From AP-15 sp963799085 (GTDB taxonomy: Bacteria > Pseudomonadota > Alphaproteobacteria > ATCC43930 > CGMCC-115725), in contig CAWCWA010000003.1 of NCBI GenBank assembly GCA_963799085.1, forward strand, positions 1-64,000: a stretch of 64,000 nt of DNA, read 5' to 3'. Under the pieces are notes generated by a model. The model saw only the letters and a list, made by a program, of their open reading frames with translations, did no database searches and had not been told where the DNA came from. The position numbers were made by a program, and so were the translations under genes. Shown piece by piece: positions 37,865 through 44,830 of the stretch; position 1 is the stretch's first letter, and every line of letters begins with the position of its first letter.

Positions 37865-38017
37865 TCACAATATTCCGCGTCCGACTAACAAATAGACTAC
37901 TAGCACGATTAGCAAAATTCCGCCGATGCCAATTCCGCCGCCATACCCCCACCGGCGATAGCCGAAACCGCCACCGAAGAGGAGGATTAATATGAGAATA
38001 ATCAGGATCAGGTCCAT
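37865..38017 (-). CDS. Tiny hydrophobic membrane protein (DUF3309-like)
   Basis: A 50-residue protein: MDLILIILILILLFGGGFGY, a short RRWGYGGG loop and a second helix GILLIVLVVYLLVGRGIL. Two hairpin-forming helices around a Gly/Tyr/Trp loop are typical of the DUF3309 group. GGAGGAAC lies just before ATG 38017. I found no good copy of the 18-bp motif upstream. Confidence 0.72.
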   Translation of the reverse strand: MDLILIILILILLFGGGFGYRRWGYGGGIGIGGILLIVLVVYLLVGRGIL

Positions 38018-38214
38018 CCGTTCCTCCGTTGAGGGTCCACCGCCGACCGATCGATCTTGCCGATTTCTGAGCCAAGAAATCGTCTATGTTAGAAAATTAT
38101 TCGCCCACCCGACGCGGCCACCGGACCTCGGCATGCACGTTCCCGTGCTGACGTCAAATCGGGGGGCAACTTCACGGCCACGCCGGTCGCCGGTTCTCGG
38201 AACGGATGGTCCCC

Positions 38215-38526
38215 CTACCTGCTGAAGCTCGCAAGGCAATCCGCATGCAGCTGCTGATCGTTGATCGGCCCGCATTCCTTGCGCATCCGATTGGCCCGGA
38301 AACTGTGGTTTGAACGCACCACTGCGTCATATCGCGCGCTGTCACGCACATTTTGCCGCGCCGACCAGGCGCCTGAAGTGTCGTGCTGCTCTGCCTGTGC
38401 GCCATTCGTAGCCGCCTCCGCCGCACTTGCGCTCATCTCCGCGCGAGCGGCCGGCATCGTCGTGATCGCGATCAAGAGAGCGGCCGACAAAGCCAAGTTC
38501 ATCATCAGTTTGTACTTCATTTCCAT
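38215..38526 (-). CDS. Small secreted protein
   Basis: About 103 residues: signal peptide LMMNLALSAALLIAITTMPA ending ARA, then an alanine-rich stretch and SYxSF-like RSNHSFRANRMRKECGPIND with QQLHADCLASF; two cysteines could pair. No family is recognised. ATG 38526 or 38520 can be the start. Motif copy 4 lies 89 bp upstream. Confidence 0.65.
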   Translation of the reverse strand: MEMKYKLMMNLALSAALLIAITTMPAARAEMSASAAEAATNGAQAEQHDTSGAWSARQNVRDSARYDAVVRSNHSFRANRMRKECGPINDQQLHADCLASFSR

Positions 38527-38615
38527 GCTAATTAACTCTCTAACTCTGAAACGACTGTCAATGATTGTCAGCCGGTAACCTCGGAAATTGTGTCGTACGC
38601 GTAGCATTCCGTATA

Positions 38616-38633
38616 GGCTCGGAATATACTCAG
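38616..38633 (-). promoter_or_regulatory. 18-bp motif, copy 4
   Basis: Read on the minus strand: CTGAGTATATTCCGAGCC, 89 bp upstream of the 38526 gene. A weaker partial copy (AATTTCCGAGG) lies between them near 38580-38590. Confidence 0.75.
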
Positions 38634-38911
38634 GTCGCGCTGTTCGCAGGGTATGACTTGGTTACTCCGTGGCCAACGTCCTTTCGCGCTTCGGCCGCTG
38701 AGTATTCCAATCTGCCGAAGGCGACTTCTTCGGGCGAATGCTGCTCGCAGAAAGCGAGCCGATCTTGCGCCTCCTTTCCGGACGCCTCATGATAGCGAAA
38801 GGCGATTTCCAAATCTCTTTCTGCGGCGCTGTGCGCGCGGCGCTCGTGATATGCAATCATCCGCAGCAAGGAAATCGCCGCATCCTTAGGCGTCTGGTCT
38901 ATAGGGTGCAC
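38630..38911 (-). CDS. Small helical protein of unknown function
   Basis: A 93-residue protein beginning at GTG 38911 with an excellent GAGGGAGG seven bases upstream (MHPIDQTPKDAAISLLRMIA). The body is helical, rich in Glu/Arg/His (YHERRAHSAAERDLEIAFRY). No family recognised. It lies between the CsbD gene and a secreted-protein gene on the same strand. Confidence 0.6.
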   Translation of the reverse strand: MHPIDQTPKDAAISLLRMIAYHERRAHSAAERDLEIAFRYHEASGKEAQDRLAFCEQHSPEEVAFGRLEYSAAEARKDVGHGVTKSYPANSAT

Positions 38912-39044
38912 ATTGACCTCCCTCAAGTCACTCAACAAAGAGAAATCTCTGAATGTCCTACCGTTCCCGTCCGTGCAGCCACCGGCCCGCGAGGTAACCC
39001 GTGTCAATTACCGAGCAATCAACAATCAAGAGCGCGCTTCCGCC

Positions 39045-39215
39045 TTATTTTTTAAGCGCGTCTTTGACACCGCCGACGGCGTTCTGGACCTTGCCCTCAA
39101 CCTTGTCGGCCTTGCCCTCGGCCTCGAGCTTGGCATCGCCCGTAGCTTTGCCGATCGTCTCTTTGATCGAGCCCTTGATCTTTTTGGCCGCTCCCGCGAT
39201 CCGGTCCTTATCCAT
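39045..39215 (-). CDS. CsbD-family stress protein
   Basis: An intact 56-residue CsbD protein: MDKDRIAGAAKKIKGSIKET, GDAKLEAEGKADKVEGKVQN and a closing GGVKDALKK. CsbD proteins are abundant, hydrophilic, general-stress proteins of unknown biochemical role. TGAGGAT precedes ATG 39215. Motif copy 5 lies 76 bp upstream. The gene is easily missed by length cut-offs. Confidence 0.88.
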   Translation of the reverse strand: MDKDRIAGAAKKIKGSIKETIGKATGDAKLEAEGKADKVEGKVQNAVGGVKDALKK

Positions 39216-39291
39216 GATATCCTCAGTTCCTATTGTGTTAAAAGCTGTGGCGAGGTTCGAGGATCATATCGAGACGGCGCCGGCGGCGGCA

Positions 39292-39309
39292 GCCTCGGAA
39301 ACTACCCAG
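39292..39309 (-). promoter_or_regulatory. 18-bp motif, copy 5
   Basis: Read on the minus strand: CTGGGTAGTTTCCGAGGC, 76 bp upstream of csbD. Confidence 0.78.
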
Positions 39310-39453
39310 ATCCGGCGACTGCGACCGTTTGTTTCGCGCTCAGCGACGCAGCGGGTTCGATGGGCCCCGCGCCGCGTCGGTTTGTGCTGGGCAGTCTCCG
39401 GAACGCCTGCCGTCGCTCGGAGGCAGATGCGGAGCAAGAGCGGTCGTGGCCCG

Positions 39454-40027
39454 CTATAGCCCGATGGCAACCGACTCGGCCCCGAAATGTCGGCGCTTCA
39501 GCATGGCGCTCATGATTGTCGGACTGTTGGGTGTTTCCATCGCGTTTTGTCGGTCCATCAGCGAGCGTGACGCGTCTCGACCGCGCGACAGCCGCGAGCG
39601 GACGGTGCCAATCGGCAGGTTGAGGATCGCTGCGGCTTCTTGATAGGACGTCCCATCAAGACCGACCAAGAGAACCACTTGGCGTTGCGGCCCGGGAATG
39701 CGGGCGAGCGCGCGCTCGAGTTCTTGCAACGACAAGCGGCGCGGTGGGGTCGGTCACTGCCGACAGCGTTGGCCAGGCATCTTCTATCGCAACGACATTG
39801 CCTTCGCGTACGCCGCGTCGCACGGCATTGACATTTTGATGATGCATGATGGTGAAAAGCCAGGCGCGGAAGTTGGTGCCCCATTTCCAGTAACGCTGCT
39901 TTTCAATTGCCCGGATCAGGGTATCCTGAACCAGGTCGTCGGCCCGGGTCCGTTCATGGGTCAGCGCAATGGCGTGCCGCCGCAGCCGCGGGATTTCCTT
40001 TTCGAGAAGTCGGCAGAATTCGTTCAT
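39454..40027 (-). pseudogene. ECF sigma factor, one frameshift between regions 2 and 4
   Basis: Extracytoplasmic-function sigma-70. Region 2 is clear (ALTHERTRADDLVQDTLIRA, YWKWGTNFRAWLFTIMHHQN). After AVTDPTA near 39755 the frame shifts by one C and region 4 follows (LERALARIPGPQRQVVLLVG, SYQEAAAILNLPIGTVRSRL). About 190 residues when repaired, normal for the family. No anti-sigma factor or PhyR/NepR gene is adjacent. Motif copy 6 lies 134 bp upstream in its own direction, suggesting autoregulation. If the shift is real the factor is inactive. Confidence 0.85.
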
Positions 40028-40161
40028 CTCGGCTGCCCATATAGTTAGCCGATGGTGCGTGGCGCCTGAGCGTCCCCAACGGCTCTCGCGATTTATCAGA
40101 GACAAGGGACCCCTCGGCGCCTGCACTGTTCGAATATCCCAGCGGCACCCGATCGTGCGTA

Positions 40162-40179
40162 GCTTCGGAAACTACCTAT
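40162..40179 (-). promoter_or_regulatory. 18-bp motif, copy 6
   Basis: Read on the minus strand: ATAGGTAGTTTCCGAAGC, 134 bp upstream of the ECF sigma factor gene. Confidence 0.75.
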
Positions 40180-40739
40180 GCGGGGTAGGAAAAGCCGATG
40201 CGGCGACGGTAAGTCTGGCTAGAATGGCGCTGGCAATGCCCTTCTGCGCCCAGCCGCGGGATCCATCGCAAGCTCCTGGTCTCGCCGAACAGCGGCGCCC
40301 CGACATATATGCGCGCGATAATCATATCGGCCGAGCGGAAGCTTGCCGACACGCTGTATGTCCGACCGTCGTCCGGGTTGTAAAGCCGGCCGTTGTTCCA
40401 ATTATCGACGCCGGCAGGCTGCAATCCGTGAAGCACGGTCAGGCCGCACAGCGGGCGCTCTCGTAATGCCGGGTCCGGGTTCTTGGCGTCTCGGGCCGGA
40501 TCCCCAGCGCTATCGCGGGACTTCTGCAGCCATACGATCCGGCCACAGAGGAGGCCGCTGCAGTCGAAGAGTTGTAGGGCCGCTCCCGAGCGTTCAATGA
40601 ACCAGGCGCCGGCGGATGGGATGGCGGCTGAAACGCCCGCGCCTGGGGCAGCAACAAACGTTAGGGCAATGGCCAGGAAAGCAGCGCACACGGGATGACG
40701 CAGCCGATCTGCGCCACCCGTCGAAGCTGACCGCCGCAT
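40176..40739 (-). CDS. DUF2147-domain secreted protein
   Basis: A 187-residue exported protein with a signal peptide (AAFLAIALTFVAAPGAGVSA) and the DUF2147 beta-barrel-like domain: GAWFIERSGAALQLFDCSGL, LLCGRIVWL, GLQPAGVDNWNNGRLYNPDD. Family members are periplasmic and of unknown function. Its 3' end overlaps copy 6 of the motif by four bases. The C-terminus departs from the usual W-rich ending. Confidence 0.85.
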   Translation of the reverse strand: MRRSASTGGADRLRHPVCAAFLAIALTFVAAPGAGVSAAIPSAGAWFIERSGAALQLFDCSGLLCGRIVWLQKSRDSAGDPARDAKNPDPALRERPLCGLTVLHGLQPAGVDNWNNGRLYNPDDGRTYSVSASFRSADMIIARIYVGAPLFGETRSLRWIPRLGAEGHCQRHSSQTYRRRIGFSYPA

Positions 40740-40859
40740 CATCGGCTTTGGTCGGTTACGTCGGGGCCAGCCTCGCAGAAGGCCGCATCAAGGCGAACGC
40801 CTGATCTCGTTGCTTCGCCTTGCCCGGAAGCCCGAGCCCTTTGGGCGTCTGATTGTTGC

Positions 40860-41060
40860 TCACCATTGCATTGTACCGTGCTGGCTGGTGCGCGGGTAGT
40901 TCGGATCGTAGCCGCGTCCGTAGTAGGAGGCCGGCTGGCCGTAGCCATACCCGGCGCCGCCGTATCCGTTGTAACCGTTGTAGCCGTTGTAACCGTAAGG
41001 ACCGACGCAAGCCGCCAGGCCCGCCATCAATCCAAGGGCTATCGCCAGGTTTTTGAACAT
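40860..41060 (-). CDS. Small lipoprotein with Tyr-Asn-Gly repeats
   Basis: A 66-residue lipoprotein: NLAIALGLMAGLAAC lipobox, then four tandem YNG triplets and a Gly/Tyr-rich, probably disordered tail. Similar Gly/Tyr-rich peptides are common in rhizobial outer membranes. Function unknown. Confidence 0.7.
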   Translation of the reverse strand: MFKNLAIALGLMAGLAACVGPYGYNGYNGYNGYGGAGYGYGQPASYYGRGYDPNYPRTSQHGTMQW

Positions 41061-41186
41061 CAGTGGCTCCGTGGCGCCCGAGTAGCGCCTGATTGCAGTA
41101 AATTCATGCCGGTCATCGCGCCGGGCAGCGCTGACGCGCCGCGAGGAACACAGGCAACAGGCCTGGCTCCCAGCGGAACGGAACCA

Positions 41187-41576
41187 TCAGGAATTGTACT
41201 TGAATTCCGGAAGGCTCTTCAGCGACTTTTTGGTGGCGCCGGGGAGCACCATCTGTTTATCGTGCACCTCGAATAGGTTGTAGGGCACCACGACGTATTT
41301 CGTGCCCATGCCGAGGAAGCCGCCGACAGACAGCACGGCAAAGGGCACCTTCTCATTGGCGGTCACGATAAGATCGTCAATCGTTCCCACGGTCTCGTTG
41401 GCGCCGTTGACCACGGTGCTGCCTACCACCTTGGATGTCCGATAGCCGGTCGCCAGTGATTGCGGGTCGACCTTCATCACGGATAGCGTCTGTGGCGCGC
41501 CCTGCGCATAGGCCGGGCCGCTCAGCGCCGCCGCGATCATGGCGGCGCCCGCCATAAGCGTGATCGAATGTCTCAT
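41187..41576 (-). CDS. Secreted PRC-barrel protein
   Basis: A 129-residue protein: signal peptide (LMAGAAMIAAALSGPAYAQG) and a PRC-barrel (SKVVGSTVVNGANETVGTID, VLSVGGFLGMGTKYVVVPYN). Periplasmic PRC-barrel proteins of this type are frequently stress-induced in Rhizobiales. It is preceded by a cytoplasmic PRC-barrel gene on the same strand, giving a tandem pair. Confidence 0.9.
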   Translation of the reverse strand: MRHSITLMAGAAMIAAALSGPAYAQGAPQTLSVMKVDPQSLATGYRTSKVVGSTVVNGANETVGTIDDLIVTANEKVPFAVLSVGGFLGMGTKYVVVPYNLFEVHDKQMVLPGATKKSLKSLPEFKYNS

Positions 41577-41644
41577 GTATTCTTCCTTTCAGACCGAATT
41601 TCAATGGCGGCAATGGCTTTGCCGCTGTTCGGGAATTGAGGGTT

Positions 41645-41995
41645 TCACATCCAGTAGCTGTCGACCCGGCGGCCGTAGTCAGGCGTCCATTCGAACGCCG
41701 CGCTGCGATCGTAGTTCGGCGCGCCTTCCAGCCGCTTCTTGTCCAGATTGACGACGTAGCCGCCTTTCTGAGCGTCGTACTTCAGGGTCGCCCATGGCAA
41801 CGGGTAGTACTGCTCGCCCATGCCGAGAAAGCCGCCGAACGACATCACCGCATAGATCGCGTGTCCGCTGGCCTTGTCGATCATGATATCGTCAATATTG
41901 CCGAGTTTTTCTCCTCCCGGGTTATAGACATTTGCCCCCTTCACTTTGTCAGCAGCGATCAGGGTTCCTGATGAAATCGGAGTAGAGGCGACCAT
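41645..41995 (-). CDS. PRC-barrel protein
   Basis: A 116-residue cytoplasmic PRC-barrel protein: STPISSGTLIAADKVKGANV, NPGGEKLGNIDDIMIDKASG, VMSFGGFLGMGEQYYPLPWA. ATG 41995 has AAAAGGA upstream. Motif copy 7 lies 76 bp upstream. It shares the FGGFLGMGxxYxxxP core with the downstream secreted copy, so the pair likely arose by duplication. Confidence 0.9.
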   Translation of the reverse strand: MVASTPISSGTLIAADKVKGANVYNPGGEKLGNIDDIMIDKASGHAIYAVMSFGGFLGMGEQYYPLPWATLKYDAQKGGYVVNLDKKRLEGAPNYDRSAAFEWTPDYGRRVDSYWM

Positions 41996-42071
41996 AGTTA
42001 AATCCTTTTGTATGAAAGATTGTTGGGGAACTGCCCCTTTCGGAATATGGGTACGGAATGAATACATTATA

Positions 42072-42089
42072 CCCTCGGAATTTACCCAG
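42072..42089 (-). promoter_or_regulatory. 18-bp motif, copy 7
   Basis: Read on the minus strand: CTGGGTAAATTCCGAGGG, 76 bp upstream of the PRC-barrel gene at 41995. Confidence 0.78.
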
Positions 42090-42350
42090 ATTAGTCTGGT
42101 TGGTAGCATTTGCAGCGCAACACGAGGGGCAACGGGGCAACGCCGGGGTCGCGCAAACACCCGACGCTCCCGGCCCCGGCGAATTCAGTCGCGGGCGCAG
42201 CCGTTGATTTTCGTGATCTTCGCTGTGGCGCTGCAAAGCGGGAGGAGCTCTCGAATTTCGGGTCCGCTTCGACATCCAGAGGGTCGCAGTCGACGCGGCC
42301 TTTAGTCCAGCCCTTCATGCGAAACATGACTTTCGCTGCGAGTCGCCAGA

Positions 42351-42434
42351 TCAAAATGTAAAGCTATGCACGCCAAAATAACCCGCGACCAAAATTATGA
42401 CAACCACTATGCCAATTATAGTGAAGATGTTCAT
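42351..42434 (-). CDS. 27-residue hydrophobic peptide
   Basis: MNIFTIIGIVVVIILVAGYF plus GVHSFTF: a single membrane helix with short polar ends, from ATG 42434. GGAGTAG lies eight bases upstream. Very short membrane peptides like this are common in the stress loci of Rhizobiales; coding status is inferred from hydrophobic pattern and ribosome-binding site only. Confidence 0.5.
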   Translation of the reverse strand: MNIFTIIGIVVVIILVAGYFGVHSFTF

Positions 42435-42493
42435 TGCGTCTACTCCGTACAGTGATGGGCAGCGCGGGCTCGCACGCCCTAGGGCCTCGCGCC

Positions 42494-42523
42494 GTTCGCC
42501 GATGATTTAACTCATCGGCGAAC
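42494..42523 (-). terminator. Strong stem-loop after the 26-residue gene
   Basis: A perfect 12-bp stem, GTTCGCCGATGA at 42494-42505 with TCATCGGCGAAC at 42512-42523, and a 6-nt loop, starts 15 bp after the stop of the minus-strand peptide gene. There is no U-run, but the stability of the stem suggests a transcript end. Confidence 0.55.
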
Positions 42524-42538
42524 AAGCACAAGTCGTCC

Positions 42539-42619
42539 TTATCGCCACCGCCGATATCCCCAATAGCCGCCCCCGCCAAAGATCAGAAAGAGCACGAGTA
42601 CGATGAGAATGATATCCAT
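42539..42619 (-). CDS. 26-residue hydrophobic peptide
   Basis: MDIILIVLVLFLIFGGGGYW plus GYRRWR. It is nearly identical in plan to the first half of the 50-residue DUF3309-like protein at 37865-38017 (same helix, GGG, Tyr-Trp-Arg end), but stops after one helix. It has its own downstream stem-loop and a variant motif upstream. Confidence 0.6.
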   Translation of the reverse strand: MDIILIVLVLFLIFGGGGYWGYRRWR

Positions 42620-42692
42620 GTCTCTACCACCAAAACAGAGTGTGGGGAATTTCCCACTAGTGCATGTGGGTACGTAATACCTATTTGCCAGT

Positions 42693-42709
42693 TGTGGATT
42701 TTACCCACC
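42693..42709 (-). promoter_or_regulatory. 18-bp motif, copy 8 (diverged)
   Basis: Minus-strand GGTGGGTAAAATCCACA keeps GGGTAAAATCC but loses the GAGCC end. It lies about 74 bp upstream of the 26-residue peptide gene, the usual distance. Confidence 0.4.
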
Positions 42710-42791
42710 CGCAGCCGATATGTTTAACTGGCGCCGGGGGGCTGGGTCGCGGCAATCCACTGAACCTTGGCCGCAGACCGAGGGGAGGCCG

Positions 42792-43004
42792 TCAGGTTCG
42801 ACAAAACTCCCGCTCAAAAAGGAGCGCTGCCTCCTGGCTGCGAAAGAAGAGATCGAAACCGGCGCTCTTGTCCGCGGACGGCCTAAAATCCGTCAGGGTA
42901 ATCTGCCGCTGATCCAGCCAAATTCGCAGGTCGCCAAAAAAATCCCCTAGTGAGGTTCCGACGGGCTTTTCTACGCGGAATGTTGGGCGACCAGAGAGAT
43001 CCAT
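42792..43004 (-). CDS. Small conserved protein
   Basis: A 70-residue protein (MDLSGRPTFRVEKPVGTSLG, WLDQRQITLTDFRPSADKSA, FFRSQEAALLFEREF). The layout matches a short family found in Rhizobiales stress regions; no biochemical role is known. GAGGAGC precedes ATG 43004 and motif copy 9 lies 52 bp upstream. Confidence 0.7.
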   Translation of the reverse strand: MDLSGRPTFRVEKPVGTSLGDFFGDLRIWLDQRQITLTDFRPSADKSAGFDLFFRSQEAALLFEREFCRT

Positions 43005-43056
43005 ATTCTGCTCCTCGGCTTTCGCTGACCGTAGTCGCGGCGGGGTGGCGGCGGCA

Positions 43057-43074
43057 GGCTCGGAATTTACCTAG
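43057..43074 (-). promoter_or_regulatory. 18-bp motif, copy 9
   Basis: Read on the minus strand: CTAGGTAAATTCCGAGCC, 52 bp upstream of the 43004 gene; 29 bp from the edge of the IS1380 element. Confidence 0.78.
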
Positions 43075-43103
43075 GGCTCCGGGGAGGGCGAGACCCCTCC
43101 TCG

Positions 43104-44709
43104 CTAGCCTGAACAATTCACCGCCTGGATCTGGGTGGCGTGGCTCGGCGGCGCCGGCTCGCGCATAGGGTGTGCTGACGGGTGGCGCCGGGGGCGCATT
43201 TTTCGGGGCTTGTAGGTTGAGGGGATGGGTTTTTTGCGGGGCGCACGCCCCGGCGGTCACGGCGGGAGTTTGGCCAGGCGCGCGGCGAGGGTTGCGAAGC
43301 CGTGCTGATAGGCGAAGCCGGTCGGCAGCGAGATCCTGATCTTGGTGACCAGTTCGGTGACCCGGACGGCGACCTTGATCAGCCTGAGGCGCAGGGTATC
43401 GAACTGGGCGTCACGCCAGAACGATGCTTTCGGCGCCAGACCGCGCAGGGTGTGCATCAGCCAATAGGCAGCGGTGTGGATCAGCAGCCGGAACTGGTTG
43501 GCTGTTGCCTTGGTGCATGAGGTGCGGTCCGAGGCGAGGTGCAGCTTGTGAGCCTTGATCAGGTTCTCCGCCTGCCCCCGCGCGCAGTAGATTTTCTCGT
43601 AGAGCGATTTGGGCAGGCCCGCCAAGTTGGTGACGATGAAGCGGCTGTCGACGCCTTGGCCGGAGGCCTCGACGCGGGCAATCACGCGGCGCTCGGTCGC
43701 CCAAGTCCGGGCGGCGTAGCGGAATTCGGCATAGCGGCGCACCTTGCTCTGGGCGGGCGCGTCGAGGCGATCCAAGGCAACCTGCTCGGCCACTCCCGTG
43801 ACCCGGCGCAGCAGCGCCTTGTTGCCGGCCAGGCCGAAGATGTAGCCAACCCGATTGCGCTCGCACCACGCCATGCCCTCGGGCCGGCCGTAGTGGCTGT
43901 CGCCCCGGATCAGGATATCGACGCGCGGCCAGCGGGCGCGGATCGCACGCACGACATGGCGCAGCACCAGGCAAACTTCGTTGCCGTCGGGTGTTTTGCC
44001 GGGCCGCAGGAAGACCGCGACCGGCCTGGCCGACATCGCCTCGTAAATGTGGATCGGCATGAAGCAGCGGCTGTCGTGGTGGGCGTTGAACAACGAGAGC
44101 TGCTGCCCGCCGTAGGCCCGATCCTCGGTGTCGTCGATGTCGAGCACGATGCGCCGGGGCACGGTATCGAAGCTGTCGCAGAACAACTCCACCATCGCCG
44201 CCATCATGCGCTTGAGCGCGACCGGACCGGGCAGGTTCTCCAGCCGCGTCATGGTCGGCTGCGAACAGAGGTCTGCCCCCGTCTCAGGCAGCCGACCGAC
44301 CGCCATCTTGAAGGCCGCATCCCTGCGCAGCACGTCGCAGTCATTGGCATCGGGATAGCCCGCCGCGATCGCCAGGGCGCGAAACCGGATCATCTCCGCG
44401 ACCTCGTGTCGGATCTGGTCAGGGGCGCGGGGGTCTTCGATGCATCGCGCCAGCCGCTCGGCGATCCCCAACCGACGCTCGACCTCGGCCAAGAGCAGAA
44501 TGCCGCCATCCGACGACAGCCGACCGCCGTCAAACCGGGCAACAACGGGCTTGCCGCAGACCGGTGACAGGCCCGGCAGCGGCAGGGTAAGATCAACTTC
44601 GGCGTGCATGGCGCTCCGGAAACAGCAGGTTCGACCTAAGCAATCGAATCCTACGTTATTCCAATGGTTTGCGCTATGCCCGCTAACCCCGGTGAATTAT
44701 CCCGGCTAG
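43104..44709. mobile_element. IS1380-family insertion sequence
   Basis: A 1.6-kb element with imperfect 20-bp inverted repeats (CTAGCC and ATTCACCG conserved) at 43104-43123 and 44690-44709, and an intact transposase. Length fits the family. I did not find a convincing 4-bp target duplication. It sits between the 43004 gene and the glycogen/trehalose genes, inside the stress island. Confidence 0.85.
43257..44609 (-). CDS. IS1380-family transposase
   Basis: An intact 450-residue DDE transposase. FDGGRLSSDGGILLLAEVER opens the family domain, the catalytic Asp regions are RRIVLDIDDTEDRAYGGQQL and RVDILIRGDSHYGRPEGMAW, and the Glu region is EKIYCARGQAENLIKAHKL. Length and motifs are normal; probably active. 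It shows no frameshifts, in contrast to the other transposases here except IS1595. Confidence 0.95.
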   Translation of the reverse strand: MHAEVDLTLPLPGLSPVCGKPVVARFDGGRLSSDGGILLLAEVERRLGIAERLARCIEDPRAPDQIRHEVAEMIRFRALAIAAGYPDANDCDVLRRDAAFKMAVGRLPETGADLCSQPTMTRLENLPGPVALKRMMAAMVELFCDSFDTVPRRIVLDIDDTEDRAYGGQQLSLFNAHHDSRCFMPIHIYEAMSARPVAVFLRPGKTPDGNEVCLVLRHVVRAIRARWPRVDILIRGDSHYGRPEGMAWCERNRVGYIFGLAGNKALLRRVTGVAEQVALDRLDAPAQSKVRRYAEFRYAARTWATERRVIARVEASGQGVDSRFIVTNLAGLPKSLYEKIYCARGQAENLIKAHKLHLASDRTSCTKATANQFRLLIHTAAYWLMHTLRGLAPKASFWRDAQFDTLRLRLIKVAVRVTELVTKIRISLPTGFAYQHGFATLAARLAKLPP

Positions 44710-44830
44710 GCGCGCCGTCGACCGCGCCGGCGGGCCGGTCCGGCTCCGAGCCACATCGCAGCGCTCTCGCTCGTGTCGGCGATTGTGATCGGGCGCAAGC
44801 TGCTGGATCCCGCCCGGGGGGCCGAAATTC

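Noticed and set aside
40970..41000. Short regular repeat (GTTGTAACC-like units) as a possible CRISPR or satellite
   Set aside because: It encodes the Tyr-Asn-Gly repeats of the lipoprotein at 40860-41060, with 9-bp periodicity and no spacers. No CRISPR array is present in the window.
44710..44830. Possible gene between the IS1380 right end and the debranching enzyme
   Set aside because: Open frames there are short, arginine-rich and lack a ribosome-binding site or similarity that I recognise.
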